Shown: positions 1 through 8,422 of the stretch, in pieces
Layout of the letters: each line of letters begins with the position of its first letter
Numbering within the stretch: position 1 is the first letter of the stretch
Position numbers and translations under genes: made by a program
The notes under the pieces: model-generated
Database searches by the model: none
What the model was told of the DNA's origin: nothing
What the model saw: only the letters and a program-made list of their open reading frames with translations
NCBI RefSeq assembly: GCF_017916365.1
Contig: NZ_JAFMSU010000002.1
Coordinates: 310,001 to 374,000, forward strand
From: Rufibacter roseolus
GTDB taxonomy: Bacteria > Bacteroidota > Bacteroidia > Cytophagales > Hymenobacteraceae
DNA length: 64,000 bases
Direction of reading: 5' to 3'

Positions 1-162
1 CGACTTTTTCTGCAGCAGATCGGCGCCGGCCTCCAGCACTTTGGATTTGGGGTTTTTCTCCGCCCCGGGTGCCGTCACGTTGGAGTCTGTGTTGTTACCG
101 CCGCAGGAAACCAGCAAAAGGAAAGCAAAATAGAATAGGGGAGTAAAAAGGTTCTTTTTCAT
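1..162 (-). CDS. Lipoprotein, N-terminal part (runs off the left edge)
   Basis: The ATG on the minus strand at 162-160 opens a frame of 54 codons that stays open to the window edge. It begins with a Lys-rich n-region, a hydrophobic stretch (about residues 5-18) and a lipobox ending LVSC with Cys20, followed by Gly-Gly-Asn-Asn. This is a type II signal peptide. The exported part seen so far is polar and gives no family signature. It is probably an outer-membrane or periplasmic lipoprotein of unknown role. Confidence 0.7.
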   Translation of the reverse strand, partial: MKKNLFTPLFYFAFLLLVSCGGNNTDSNVTAPGAEKNPKSKVLEAGADLLQKKS

Positions 163-228
163 AGTCAGGAGCTTGGGTACTGCTTTTAACTACGGCGGAA
201 AAATCTCTTAGGCTGATACTTAAGGGAT

Positions 229-266
229 CCGTTTTAAGGCTGATTTCTATAAAACAGGCCCAAAAC
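229..266. repeat. Palindromic 3'-end element, copy 1
   Basis: An imperfect palindrome with outer arms CCGTTTTAAGGC and GGCCCAAAACG around an AT-rich centre. It belongs to the roughly 40-bp family found throughout the window. It lies downstream of guaD and abuts a perfect hairpin (262-307). Confidence 0.55.
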
Positions 267-307
267 GAGAAAGGCTGGTAAATGCGTTTACCAGCCTTTC
301 TCGTTTT
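262..307. terminator. Perfect 21-bp hairpin, likely terminator
   Basis: Arms 262-282 and 287-307 are perfectly complementary, with a 4-nt loop. The arms end in AAAA/TTTT, so a T-run follows the stem on either strand. It lies between guaD (leftward, stop at 434) and the lipoprotein start at 162, and probably ends guaD transcription. Confidence 0.75.
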
Positions 308-433
308 CATTTGGTGTTGGATGGCCTCTTTGGTGGTCTGCCTTTGATCAGCATTCCCGGAATCCTGCCAGCTTCAAAATAGTTAAGCTGAAGTTACCAG
401 ATAGGTGCCTCCTTGACAATCACCAAATTACAA

Positions 434-916
434 CTAATAATCCGTGCGGCTTTCGTGCTTTTCCCATTCTTTGAAGCCTTCCAACGCTTCGTCGCGCAGG
501 AGTTGTTCCATGGGCAGGGAGCGGGAGTGGAGGGGGAGTTCCAGTTCCTCGTAGATGAAGGCGTCATCGAACCCGATGGCGGCGGCGTCTGCTTTGGTGT
601 TGCCGAAATACACTTTGTCGGGGCGGGCCCAGTAGATGGCGCCCAGGCACATAGGGCAGGGTTCGCAGCTGGTGTAGAGCTCGCAGCCGGCTAACTGGAA
701 AGTACCCAATGCCTGGCAGGCCTTCCGGATGGCATCTACCTCGGCGTGGGCCGTGGGGTCGTTACTGGAGGTCACATTGTTGAAGCCACGGGCGATGATC
801 TCGCCGTTTTTCACCACCACCGCACCAAACGGTCCGCCTTTGCCTTCTTTCATTTTATCAATAGAAAGCCGGATGGCTTCGCGCATGAAGTTTTCTTTGG
901 ACGAGGTATCAGCCAT
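434..916 (-). CDS. guaD: Guanine deaminase, cytidine-deaminase fold
   Basis: This 160-aa cytosolic zinc enzyme should hydrolyse guanine to xanthine and ammonia in purine salvage. The zinc site is visible as H57-A-E59 and P86-C87-x-x-C90. Stretches such as NNVTSSNDPTAHAEV, YTSCEPCPMCLGAIYWARP and FDDAFIYEE closely resemble Bacillus subtilis-type GuaD, which separates it from tRNA adenosine deaminase TadA and cytosine deaminase. Length is normal for the family and the start is ATG. It is a single gene with a likely promoter at 969-976 and a terminator downstream. Confidence 0.88.
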   Translation of the reverse strand: MADTSSKENFMREAIRLSIDKMKEGKGGPFGAVVVKNGEIIARGFNNVTSSNDPTAHAEVDAIRKACQALGTFQLAGCELYTSCEPCPMCLGAIYWARPDKVYFGNTKADAAAIGFDDAFIYEELELPLHSRSLPMEQLLRDEALEGFKEWEKHESRTDY

Positions 917-968
917 GAGGGTAAAGGTTAAATAAGTAAGATTATGCCAGATTACGGCAAAAGGGCTG

Positions 969-976
969 CAAAGATA
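969..976 (-). promoter_or_regulatory. Putative -7 element for guaD
   Basis: The minus strand reads TATCTTTG followed by CAGC, an exact match to the Bacteroidota -7 consensus TAnnTTTG, about 50 nt upstream of the guaD ATG. No good -33 TTG was seen. Confidence 0.55.
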
Positions 977-987
977 AGAAAGGAAGG

Positions 988-1509
988 TTAAGAAAGAAGC
1001 CGGAGCATCTGCCGACGGTGGTGCTCGGTGTGCTCAATCATAAACCGGAGCGTCTGCGGAAGGGTAATCATGCCAGAACGCGGATGGAAAAACACCTCCC
1101 GGTTAAGCTGATCTTCTGGAAATGTGGATACAATGGCCAGGAGCCGGGCGCGGGTTTCTCCCCATTCTTTAATCACGTCTGAAATCTGCACTTCCTCGGG
1201 CACCTCGCTCACCGCGGGCGGCGCTTTGAATTTGATAGGCAGCCTCAGAAAAAGGTTCAGAAGAAAAGACCGCACCTTGGTGCCCAGCCGCATGGGGCGC
1301 AAAGCTTTTCCGCTCCCTAATCTTTTCTCCAGGCCCAGGACCACCTGCTGGTCTACCCTGGCCAGGTGATACAGCAACTGCGCCGCCGACCATTGATCCG
1401 GAGTCGGTTTGCGGTGCTGCCTGTCGGCCGGGGCTTTTTGTACCCACGCACTGAACTCCTCGCGCTGTTTTTCAAGGTGCTGGAAAGAGGATTGCAGCTG
1501 GTGGTTCAT
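988..1509 (-). CDS. DinB-like (DinB_2) putative metal-dependent protein
   Basis: A 173-aa four-helix protein of the DinB/YfiT superfamily. The family places three His ligands at the helix bundle core. Here H48 (in LLYHLARVD) and the C-terminal H160/H163/H164 cluster (EHTEHHRRQ) are in the expected places, and WSAAQLLYHL is typical. Family members include mycothiol- or bacillithiol-dependent transferases and uncharacterised proteins, so the substrate is unknown. It starts at ATG. A palindromic element separates it from the upstream signalling operon. Confidence 0.7.
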   Translation of the reverse strand: MNHQLQSSFQHLEKQREEFSAWVQKAPADRQHRKPTPDQWSAAQLLYHLARVDQQVVLGLEKRLGSGKALRPMRLGTKVRSFLLNLFLRLPIKFKAPPAVSEVPEEVQISDVIKEWGETRARLLAIVSTFPEDQLNREVFFHPRSGMITLPQTLRFMIEHTEHHRRQMLRLLS

Positions 1510-1532
1510 GGCGTAAGTTTTTTGGGTAGAAC

Positions 1533-1571
1533 CTATTTAGGGGCCGATTTCATGAAAACAGCCACTTAACA
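1533..1571. repeat. Palindromic 3'-end element, copy 2
   Basis: Imperfect palindrome with core GGGGCCGATTTC and GAAAACAGCC, 13 bp after the stop codon of the hybrid kinase. It is the copy most similar to the intragenic look-alike at 47159-47195. Confidence 0.6.
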
Positions 1572-1583
1572 GGTGAGGGCAGA

Positions 1584-3917
1584 TTAAACCAACTTCCCTT
1601 GCAGGCTTTCCAGCTCTTTTTTGAGTTGCTGGACAGACCGGTTCACCAACAGCACCATTTGCTGCACCAGCGCCGGAATCTGCTCGGTGTTGGTGCGGTT
1701 CAAGGCAAACTGCTCAATGGTGTTGTTCAGGTCCTCCAGTTCCCGGATACCAACCAAGGCAATAGACGGCTTGATTTTGTGGGCAAGGGTCCTGGTTTCG
1801 TTCCAGTTGGAGAGCGAAACGGCCCTGGTTAATTCCTGCACCAACTTGGGCGTCTGTTCAATGAAGAGCCGCAGAATGTCACGCATGAACTCAACGTTGC
1901 CGTTAGCGAAGTTCTCCAGGTAAGACAGGTCTATGCGCACCTCCTGGGCTTGGCCAACAGATCGGTCTATTTCTTCCTCTTTACCTCCGGCTTGGAGCAA
2001 ACCGGAAATTTCCTGCAGCAGCTCCTCGGCTTTGAAGGGTTTGGAGATGTAGGAATTGGCGCCGGCGGCCAGGCACTTTTTGAACTCACCCTCAGAGGCA
2101 TGCGCCGTCAATGCAATGATGGGAATCTCCTGGCAGGCGGGCAGGTGCTCTCTTATATACTGCATGGCCTCGTACCCGTCCAGCTCAGGCATTTGCATGT
2201 CCATCAGGATCAAGTCAAAAGTCTCTTGGGCGAGCAAGTTCAGGGCTTCGCGGCCATTGTTCACTACTGTTACTTCTATTTCATGGTCCCGCAACACCTT
2301 GGTCACCAGCATCTGGTTTACCGCGTTGTCTTCGGCCAGGAGTACCCGGGCGTGCCGGAGCAGCTGCGTATTGTGGGAGGGAAGTTGCGCGGTTCTGGCG
2401 TATTGGTCGGGTTTTCCGGTTACTTTTCTGAAAGGAAGCACAAAACGGAAAGTGCTGCCCACGTTGAGTGTACTCTCCACGGATATCTGGCCGCCTTGCG
2501 CTTCTACCAGTTCTTTAGCTATGGAAAGGCCTAGTCCAGTTCCCCCAAACCGGCGGGTGGTATCATTGCTGCCCTGGGTGAATTTCTCAAAGATGGTCTG
2601 CAGTTTTTCCTCCGGAATGCCGATGCCCGTGTCTTTCACCGTGAACTCCAGTTGCAGCTGGTCATCTTCCTGCGTAATGACTTCCACGTTAAGCCGCACT
2701 GTGCCCCCCTCGGTGAACTTGATCGCGTTGCCCAGTAGGTTGTTGAGAATCTGGCTCAGCCGGAACGGGTCGCCCTCCACCATGGCCGGAATATCCTGGT
2801 CTATAAGCAGCTTCAAGGCGTTTTTGCGTTCTTTGGCCCTGATCTCCAAGACATCCAGCAGCTGTTTGATGAGTTGTTTCAGGTCAAAGGGAATGATCTC
2901 AAAGGTGATTTTGCCGGCCTCTATCTTAGAGAAGTCCAGCAGGTCATTGATTATCACCATGAGGTTGTTGGCCGAGGTGTGGATGCCCTGCAGGTATTCA
3001 CGCTGGTTCTCGTCCATGGGCGTCTTGGCGAGTACTTCGCTCAGGCCCAGAATCCCGTTCATTGGCGTACGGATCTCGTGGCTCATGTTGGCCAGGAACT
3101 GTTCTTTGACCCGGGCCATGCTCAGGGCTTCATCTTTGGCTTTCTTGAGTTCCTCTTCAATTAGGATTCGCTCGGTAATGTCATAGGCCACCCCAATGAC
3201 GCCACCTGGTGTTCCGTGCGTGTCTTTCAAGGGAAGGAAAAGGCAGTCAAACCAGACACCGCTGATGTTGATGGTGCATTTGGCCTGGTACCCCTGGATG
3301 GAGCGCCTTACACAGGTAAGAAAATTAGGGTATGCCCCGTAGATTTCATAAATAGACGAGCCCACCGACTGTGATTCCACTTTCCCGATGAGGGTGAGGC
3401 CTTTACCGCGGGCCATGGTGATGATGCCGTCCTGATCGGCGGCCCACAGGATGATAGGAGCCCCGTTGATCACCGTTTCCAGTTGCTTTTGCGTGCCGGC
3501 CAGTTGCTCCTGGGTCTGTAGCCTTTCCTGCTCAATCCGGTGCAGCCTTATGGCGCTTCTGATGCTCTGGGAAATGCCTTCTGGGGTAAGCAGGGTTTTG
3601 GGCAGGTAGTCTGAAGCCCCGGTTTTGATTGCTTCCACGGCAATGCGCTCATCGCCCTGCGAGGTGACAATCTGCACGGGGGTGGTGATGCCTTTCTCCC
3701 TGATCTGCTGCAGCAGTTCCAGACCGTTCATGTCTGGCAGCATGAAATCAATAAAGATGAAATCAAAGGTTTGCTTTTCCAGCGCCTCCAGGGCTTCCAT
3801 GCCCAGGGCGGCGTTGGTGATGGAAGCTTCTACCTTGGCGGTTCGGAGAGACCTTTTTATGATCATCCGGTCTACTTCATCGTCGTCTACAATCAAAAGT
3901 TTTACTGCGGGCTCCAT
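1584..3917 (-). CDS. Hybrid histidine kinase: REC-PAS-HisKA-HATPase-REC-HPt
   Basis: A 777-aa soluble multidomain phosphorelay protein. Domain order: N-terminal receiver (about 5-120, acidic pocket DDD at 11-13, phospho-acceptor D57, K107), PAS (about 140-255), HisKA with FLANMSHEIRTPMNG and phospho-His H280, HATPase with N-box around N393-N397, DTGIGIP at 429-435 and GTGLGLS, second receiver (about 523-642, D573, K626), and a C-terminal HPt with H713 in LAHKIKPS. It therefore carries all relay stations of an ArcB/BarA type system, but has no membrane segment and no DNA-binding output. It is last in a five-gene leftward operon with two histidine kinases and two single-domain regulators, which are plausible relay partners. 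Confidence 0.92.
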   Translation of the reverse strand: MEPAVKLLIVDDDEVDRMIIKRSLRTAKVEASITNAALGMEALEALEKQTFDFIFIDFMLPDMNGLELLQQIREKGITTPVQIVTSQGDERIAVEAIKTGASDYLPKTLLTPEGISQSIRSAIRLHRIEQERLQTQEQLAGTQKQLETVINGAPIILWAADQDGIITMARGKGLTLIGKVESQSVGSSIYEIYGAYPNFLTCVRRSIQGYQAKCTINISGVWFDCLFLPLKDTHGTPGGVIGVAYDITERILIEEELKKAKDEALSMARVKEQFLANMSHEIRTPMNGILGLSEVLAKTPMDENQREYLQGIHTSANNLMVIINDLLDFSKIEAGKITFEIIPFDLKQLIKQLLDVLEIRAKERKNALKLLIDQDIPAMVEGDPFRLSQILNNLLGNAIKFTEGGTVRLNVEVITQEDDQLQLEFTVKDTGIGIPEEKLQTIFEKFTQGSNDTTRRFGGTGLGLSIAKELVEAQGGQISVESTLNVGSTFRFVLPFRKVTGKPDQYARTAQLPSHNTQLLRHARVLLAEDNAVNQMLVTKVLRDHEIEVTVVNNGREALNLLAQETFDLILMDMQMPELDGYEAMQYIREHLPACQEIPIIALTAHASEGEFKKCLAAGANSYISKPFKAEELLQEISGLLQAGGKEEEIDRSVGQAQEVRIDLSYLENFANGNVEFMRDILRLFIEQTPKLVQELTRAVSLSNWNETRTLAHKIKPSIALVGIRELEDLNNTIEQFALNRTNTEQIPALVQQMVLLVNRSVQQLKKELESLQGKLV

Positions 3918-3932
3918 GGGGGTGGAAAGTCG

Positions 3933-4361
3933 TTAGTTAGGGAGTTCAATCAGGTTTAAAAATGAATTCAGGGTAGCGATGGCTTCCAGAAAAGAATCGT
4001 ACTGAATAGGCTTCACAATGTAGCCGGCCACATTCAGGTCATACGCCTCCAGAACGTCCTTCTCAGAGCTTTGGCCGGTCATCACGAAAACACTGCAGGA
4101 CTTGAGTTTCTCGTCTTTCCTGAGCTCCTTCAGGAACTCCAGACCGCCCATCTCAGGGAGGTCCAGGTCCAGGATGATAATCCGGGGAACCGGATGTAGC
4201 GCAGGCGTTCCCCTGCCTTGCAACATATCCAAGGCAATTTTCCCGTTGGCAGCCACATGCATGGGGCTTTCAACACCTTGCGCCAGGAAAGCACGTTTGG
4301 TGGCGGCAACATCCTGCGGATCATCCTCCACTAAGAGTATATGGGCTTGGTTCGTTTTCAA
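3933..4361 (-). CDS. Single-domain response regulator (Rcp1-like)
   Basis: A 142-aa stand-alone receiver domain. The acidic pair follows ILLVEDD, the phospho-acceptor is D65 in IIILDLDLPEMGG, the switch Thr is in FVMTGQS and the Lys in IVKPIQ. This resembles the Rcp1 group that works with phytochrome-like kinases. There is no output domain, so it acts as a relay or by protein contact. The only usable start in frame is TTG at 4361, since a stop lies about 12 codons upstream and there is no ATG before the domain. It sits 15 bp upstream of the hybrid kinase gene. Confidence 0.88.
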   Translation of the reverse strand: MKTNQAHILLVEDDPQDVAATKRAFLAQGVESPMHVAANGKIALDMLQGRGTPALHPVPRIIILDLDLPEMGGLEFLKELRKDEKLKSCSVFVMTGQSSEKDVLEAYDLNVAGYIVKPIQYDSFLEAIATLNSFLNLIELPN

Positions 4362-4423
4362 AACTTTTGAGTTAGAGGTAAGCAGGGGGAGAATCTAAAA
4401 ATACAAACAAATTTGCACTCTTC

Positions 4424-4837
4424 TTAGGGCCGCTCGCACAATTTCCAATATCTGTTCAAGGTGGCCACTGAAGTCAGGAATTTCTCAAACGAAAGCGGTT
4501 TCAGAATGTAGCCTGCCACATTGAAGTTGTAGGCGTTGATTTTGTCACTGTCTTCGTTAGAGGTGGTCATCACAAATACGCTGATGCGGTTCAAGGACGG
4601 GTCTTTGCGCAGTTCCTGCAGGAACTCAATGCCGTTCATCTTGGGCATGTTAATGTCCAGAATGATGATAGGCGGCATGGGAATGGCACCCTCCCTGAGC
4701 ATCTCTAGGGCCTCCAGACCGTTATGGGCAATGTGCAGCGGATTGGTGATGTTATTTTTTTTGAAGGCCCGCTGCACGTTCATGATGTCTACCTCGTCGT
4801 CTTCTACCAGAAGGATATTTACTTCTTTGTCTTCCAT
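4424..4837 (-). CDS. Single-domain response regulator (Rcp1-like)
   Basis: A second stand-alone receiver, paralogous to its downstream neighbour. It has ILLVEDDEVD, phospho-acceptor in IIILDINMPKMNG, FVMTTSNEDS and a conserved Lys in ILKPLSF. Two ATG starts are possible, at 4900 and 4837. The shorter (137 aa) is preferred because it leaves seven residues before ILLVEDD, the same as in the sister regulator. The longer adds 21 polar residues. It lacks an output domain and probably exchanges phosphate with the kinases of this operon. Confidence 0.85.
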   Translation of the reverse strand: MEDKEVNILLVEDDEVDIMNVQRAFKKNNITNPLHIAHNGLEALEMLREGAIPMPPIIILDINMPKMNGIEFLQELRKDPSLNRISVFVMTTSNEDSDKINAYNFNVAGYILKPLSFEKFLTSVATLNRYWKLCERP

Positions 4838-4945
4838 GTTGTCTCTGTAACCGGAACTCTGGTCAACTCCAGATTCTGAAAAATGGCTGGGCTTGTGCAT
4901 AGGTCCGTGGGTTAGGCTGAATGAAATGGTTTATATAAAATGCTA

Positions 4946-5653
4946 TTATACTGTTTTTGGCCAGGTAAAGGTAATTTCCGTGCCTTGGCCCGGCTCTGAA
5001 CGCAGTTCCAGGGTGCCGCCTACAAACTGAATGATCTTGCGGGTGATGGTGAGGCCCACGCCCAATGATTCCTGCTGGTCTTTGGGCTGAACGGTATAGA
5101 ACATCCTGAACACCTTTTCCCGCGCGTCTGCCAAGATCCCAATGCCGTTGTCCTTTACCCGGAATTGGTAAGTGTTTTCCGCCTCGGTGGCCTCCACCCA
5201 AATCTCGCGGGTCTGGTTTTCATTGTAAGTGACGGCATTCTGGAGCAGATGCTGGAACACGGTCTCCAGTTTTCGGGCGTAGGTGGTAAGAGTTGGCAGG
5301 TGATTTGCGTGCAAAATGAGGGAATGCTGCTCTTGAAATTGGGCGGCCAGCTGCGCTACCATTTCCTGAACGTTTACTTCCCGTATTTCCAGATCGAAGC
5401 GGGGCACGCGGGAGAAGTCCAGCAGGCCGTTAATCATCCGTTCCATGCGGTCGGTGCGGTTCTGCAGCAAGCGGATGTTGTTCTGGATATCAGGCTCCAG
5501 GTTATCACCCATATCTTCCTTTATCCATGCTGATAGGTTGCTGATCGCCCGCAGGGGAGCCTTCAGGTCATGGGACACGATGTAGGCGAACTCCTCGTAT
5601 TCTTTCCGCAGGTCCTCTAACTGTTGCTGGCAGTTATGCTTTTGCTCCATCAT
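4946..5653 (-). CDS. Short cytosolic sensor histidine kinase
   Basis: A 235-aa kinase reduced to a HisKA domain (phospho-His H28 in IVSHDLKAPLRA) and an HATPase domain (N-box around QHLLQNAV, VKDNGIGI, LGVGLTI). It has no sensory or membrane part, so its input must come from another protein. Its first residues overlap the end of the CHASE3 kinase gene by 20 bp, implying translational coupling. The kinase core is closely similar to that of the neighbour (both have SHDLKAPLRAI-N-L), suggesting duplication. Starts at 5653 or the adjacent Met at 5650 are equivalent. Confidence 0.88.
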   Translation of the reverse strand: MMEQKHNCQQQLEDLRKEYEEFAYIVSHDLKAPLRAISNLSAWIKEDMGDNLEPDIQNNIRLLQNRTDRMERMINGLLDFSRVPRFDLEIREVNVQEMVAQLAAQFQEQHSLILHANHLPTLTTYARKLETVFQHLLQNAVTYNENQTREIWVEATEAENTYQFRVKDNGIGILADAREKVFRMFYTVQPKDQQESLGVGLTITRKIIQFVGGTLELRSEPGQGTEITFTWPKTV

Positions 5654-7157
5654 GGTAGTATGAGGTTGTCGTTTGGTTTGTCACTTGCGCCTTGGGCCAG
5701 GTAAACACAAAGGTGGTGCCTTGCCCTTTCTCAGATTCAATCCAAATCTGGCCGCCTTTCTCTTCCACTATCTTTTTCACAATGGAAAGCCCCACGCCGG
5801 TGCTTTCCTTCACATCACGCGCTTCCATGGTCTGGAAAATCCCGAAGACCTTGGTCTGGTATTCTTTGGGTATGCCAGGGCCGTCGTCTTTGATCTCAAA
5901 CTGGTAGAAGCCCGGTAACTCTTTGGCCTGTATCTCTATGCTGCCGTTCTGGGTGTGGTGGTACTTGAAGGCGTTGCTGAGCAGGTTAGAGAGCACCTGG
6001 TAAAAGAGGGTGCGTTCCCCGGTGAGTGTGGGCAGCGGTGTAAGCGTTTTGATCTCAAAGCTGGCCGGAGGCGCCAGGTTTTCCAACGTTTCCTTCAAGA
6101 GGTCCTGCACTGAGAAGCGCGTAGAGGGCAGGGACTGCCGGCCCACCCGGGAGTACGCTAGGATACCGTTGATGAGGTTTTCCATCCGGTGTACCCGTCC
6201 CCGCAGGATAGAGAGGTTCTTGATGATATCCGGGTCCTGGGTCTGCAGGTCTTCCCCAATCCACTCGGCCAGGTTATTGATGGCCCGCAAAGGGGCTTTC
6301 AGGTCATGGGAAACCACGTAGGCGAACTGGTCCAGTTCCTTGTTCATCTTGGTGAGGTGGGTGAAACTGTTCTGTAGTTTGGCGGCCATCACGTTTAATG
6401 ATTTGGTAAGGCTACTGATTTCATCATTGCGCTTGTCTTCTAATGAAACGCTGTAATCGCCTTGGGCAATACTGTGGGCCAGTTCATTCATGCGCTTGAA
6501 CCTTCTTTTGATGGTTGTTCCCAAAAGATAGGCCATAAACCCACCCGCAATAATAGACAGTAGGGTAAGGCCCACGGCAATTTCGTTTGTTCTGATGAGG
6601 GAGGCATTCAATCCCTTTACACGATCTTCTTTAATGCGTTCCTCCTGGTCCCTGATTTTATCAAAGCGGCCACGGGCTTTGTCCATGAGGCTCTTGCCTA
6701 TTCCCAGTTGCACGGTGTTGTTGAAAAGGGAATCATATTGGGCTTTGTCAACGGCGCTGAGTCTTTCGCGGGCTTTGCTTTGCAGCAGCGGGGCGGCAAA
6801 CGAGTTCAGCCACACATCAGCATCATTTTTTATCCCATGCACCAATGCATTCTGCTCTGGGTACGACTCCGTAAGCGAGTCAAGCTTTCTCATGCTAACC
6901 TCAAACTCGGTTTTTCCCCGGTGGTAAGGCTCCAGAAACGCGTGCTGACCCGTAAGCAGATAACCCCGCAGGCCGGTTTCCAGGTCCAGGATCAGTTTCT
7001 GGGCGCGCTCACCCTCCCTAATGACGCTGGAGGTGTAAAGAACGTCTTCAATACTGTTCTTCACCTTCCGGGTCTGGTGGATATAGCCTATCGTTACAAT
7101 GCATAGCATGACCAATATTAACCCAATGGCGGTATAGATGGTAGTGATTAGTTTCAT
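5634..7157 (-). CDS. Membrane sensor histidine kinase with CHASE3 and HAMP
   Basis: A 507-aa sensor and first gene of the operon. TM1 is about residues 7-26. A helical CHASE3 sensor region follows (about 35-185, containing DLETGLRGYLLTG, typical of the family). TM2 is about 193-213, then HAMP (about 214-266), HisKA with H284 in VVSHDLKAPLRA, and HATPase with DDGPGIP and TGVGLSI. It should sense an extracytoplasmic cue of unknown nature and autophosphorylate. It is followed by a second kinase lacking a sensor, two regulators and the hybrid kinase. Confidence 0.92.
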   Translation of the reverse strand: MKLITTIYTAIGLILVMLCIVTIGYIHQTRKVKNSIEDVLYTSSVIREGERAQKLILDLETGLRGYLLTGQHAFLEPYHRGKTEFEVSMRKLDSLTESYPEQNALVHGIKNDADVWLNSFAAPLLQSKARERLSAVDKAQYDSLFNNTVQLGIGKSLMDKARGRFDKIRDQEERIKEDRVKGLNASLIRTNEIAVGLTLLSIIAGGFMAYLLGTTIKRRFKRMNELAHSIAQGDYSVSLEDKRNDEISSLTKSLNVMAAKLQNSFTHLTKMNKELDQFAYVVSHDLKAPLRAINNLAEWIGEDLQTQDPDIIKNLSILRGRVHRMENLINGILAYSRVGRQSLPSTRFSVQDLLKETLENLAPPASFEIKTLTPLPTLTGERTLFYQVLSNLLSNAFKYHHTQNGSIEIQAKELPGFYQFEIKDDGPGIPKEYQTKVFGIFQTMEARDVKESTGVGLSIVKKIVEEKGGQIWIESEKGQGTTFVFTWPKAQVTNQTTTSYYHDGAKA

Positions 7158-7203
7158 AGGTTTACCTCTCAGGGGGGAGGCCTTAGGTGGCTAAAGTCAA
7201 CCT

Positions 7204-7211
7204 CAAAGATA
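7204..7211 (-). promoter_or_regulatory. Putative -7 element of the five-gene signalling operon
   Basis: The minus strand reads TATCTTTG, an exact TAnnTTTG match, 47 nt upstream of the CHASE3 kinase ATG. No clear -33 TTG at the usual distance. Confidence 0.55.
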
Positions 7212-7576
7212 GAGGATACGGCGCTACCCGGTACTTAAGTTATGTATGCTTTATGCGTGGCGGCTAAAGGAAAACATGCGTTTTTCTCCGGCCTTTTCTG
7301 TTTTATCTTTCCTTACTCCTCCATGTAAGAAGTGTAAGGGGAAGTTTTATGGTACAAATTGGAGATGTTGTGCCCCAACTTTACATAAGGTTTATTCCTC
7401 TCCAGCGCATAGGTGCTCCTAAGGGAAATAGGTTTCAAATTCTTGAATTTATATCCTTCCCTTACCAATTTTCGGTGAATGGGGTATAATCCTCGTTAAA
7501 GTCCCGTGTTTACTAGTCTGTAGGGCTGCTGGCGGGCTTCTGGTACAAAACCTGCCGTTAGCTGGGGCAGAATGTG
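7212..7576. other. Intergenic region between divergent genes, no gene seen
   Basis: About 360 bp between the signalling operon promoter and the methyltransferase promoter. No convincing open frame, hairpin or repeat copy was found. It is a candidate place for regulator binding upstream of the kinase operon. Confidence 0.4.
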
Positions 7577-7584
7577 TAATTTTG
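7577..7584 (+). promoter_or_regulatory. Putative -7 element for the methyltransferase gene
   Basis: TAATTTTG matches TAnnTTTG 18 bp before the ATG at 7602. The upstream TTAG around 7559 is a poor -33 element. Confidence 0.4.
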
Positions 7585-7601
7585 GTTTTTAGATTTACAG
7601 T

Positions 7602-8318
7602 ATGGAGTTAGACACACCAGATCCCATAGGAGGGGCCATCAAGGCATATTGGGAAGGCAGAAAAGACGCGGCGGTCACGGTATACTCAAACCAGATGGAA
7701 GCCGATGAACTGCCCGCCGCCTATCTTTTCCGGGAGTTCGCAGAGATGCCGGAACGGGAGCAGTTCGCGCTCTCCGAAGCCCGCGGCCGGGTGCTGGACG
7801 TGGGGGCAGGGGCCGGTTCGCATGCATTGGCCTTGCAGGAAAAAGGTCTGGAGGTAACGGCGTTGGAGATATCGGCTAGGGCTGCAGAAGTGCAGAAAGC
7901 CCGCGGCGTAAGGAACGTGATCCATGGCGATTTCTTTTCCTTGCCTCCTACGCCCCATGATACGCTGCTGCTGCTCATGAACGGCGTTGGTATAGCTGGT
8001 ACGCTAGAAGGCTTGCCGCATTTCCTTGATACCTGCAAAAAATGGCTGGCGCCTGGCGGACAGATTCTGCTGGAATCATCTGATATCCTGTACCTGTATG
8101 AGGAGGAAGACGGATCTGTGCTGCTGGATTTGAACGGCGCTTATTACGGGGAACTCACTTATATGATGGAATTTGGACAGGAACGCACCGAGCCTTTCCC
8201 CTGGCTTTTCATCAGCTTTGACCTTCTGCAGGAATACGCCCAGGAGGCTGGCTTCACCGCTGAACTGCTCCTGCAGGAAGAAGATGACCATTACATCGCC
8301 CGCCTAACCTTGGCGTAA
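7602..8318 (+). CDS. Class I SAM-dependent methyltransferase
   Basis: A 238-aa soluble protein. Motif I VLDVGAGAGSHALAL (about 64-78) and the acidic end of strand 2 (VTALEIS) form the SAM pocket. A later stretch, NGVGIAGTLEGLPHFLDTCKKWLAPGGQILLES, matches motifs around strands 4 and 5. The substrate cannot be read from the sequence. It is a single rightward gene, ended by a strong hairpin shared with the convergent lipoprotein gene. Confidence 0.8.
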   Translation: MELDTPDPIGGAIKAYWEGRKDAAVTVYSNQMEADELPAAYLFREFAEMPEREQFALSEARGRVLDVGAGAGSHALALQEKGLEVTALEISARAAEVQKARGVRNVIHGDFFSLPPTPHDTLLLLMNGVGIAGTLEGLPHFLDTCKKWLAPGGQILLESSDILYLYEEEDGSVLLDLNGAYYGELTYMMEFGQERTEPFPWLFISFDLLQEYAQEAGFTAELLLQEEDDHYIARLTLA

Positions 8319-8331
8319 TCTCTGGATAAAG

Positions 8332-8401
8332 ATAAAACCTGGGCCTCGGTTTTAGCCATGTTTTAAGAAAAACAGCGCTAAAACCGAGGCCCAGGTTTTA
8401 T
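8332..8401. terminator. 25-bp perfect hairpin between convergent genes
   Basis: Arms 8332-8356 and 8377-8401 are perfectly complementary, and the 20-nt loop contains a further 6-bp stem. The inner part is a member of the palindromic element family (GGTTTTAGCC ... GCGCTAAAACC). It lies between the methyltransferase stop and the convergent lipoprotein stop, so it likely terminates both. Confidence 0.8.
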
Positions 8402-8422
8402 ATGAGTTTCTGACCTGATCTG

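Noticed and set aside
95-310. Leftward 71-codon frame over the first terminator
   Set aside because: It reads through a perfect hairpin and palindromic repeat, and overlaps in another frame the clear lipoprotein start at 162.
2056-3186. Long rightward open frame (376 codons) opposite the hybrid kinase
   Set aside because: Composition is Ser/Arg-rich with no domain, and it lies antisense to a kinase with perfect motifs. It is a codon-bias shadow.
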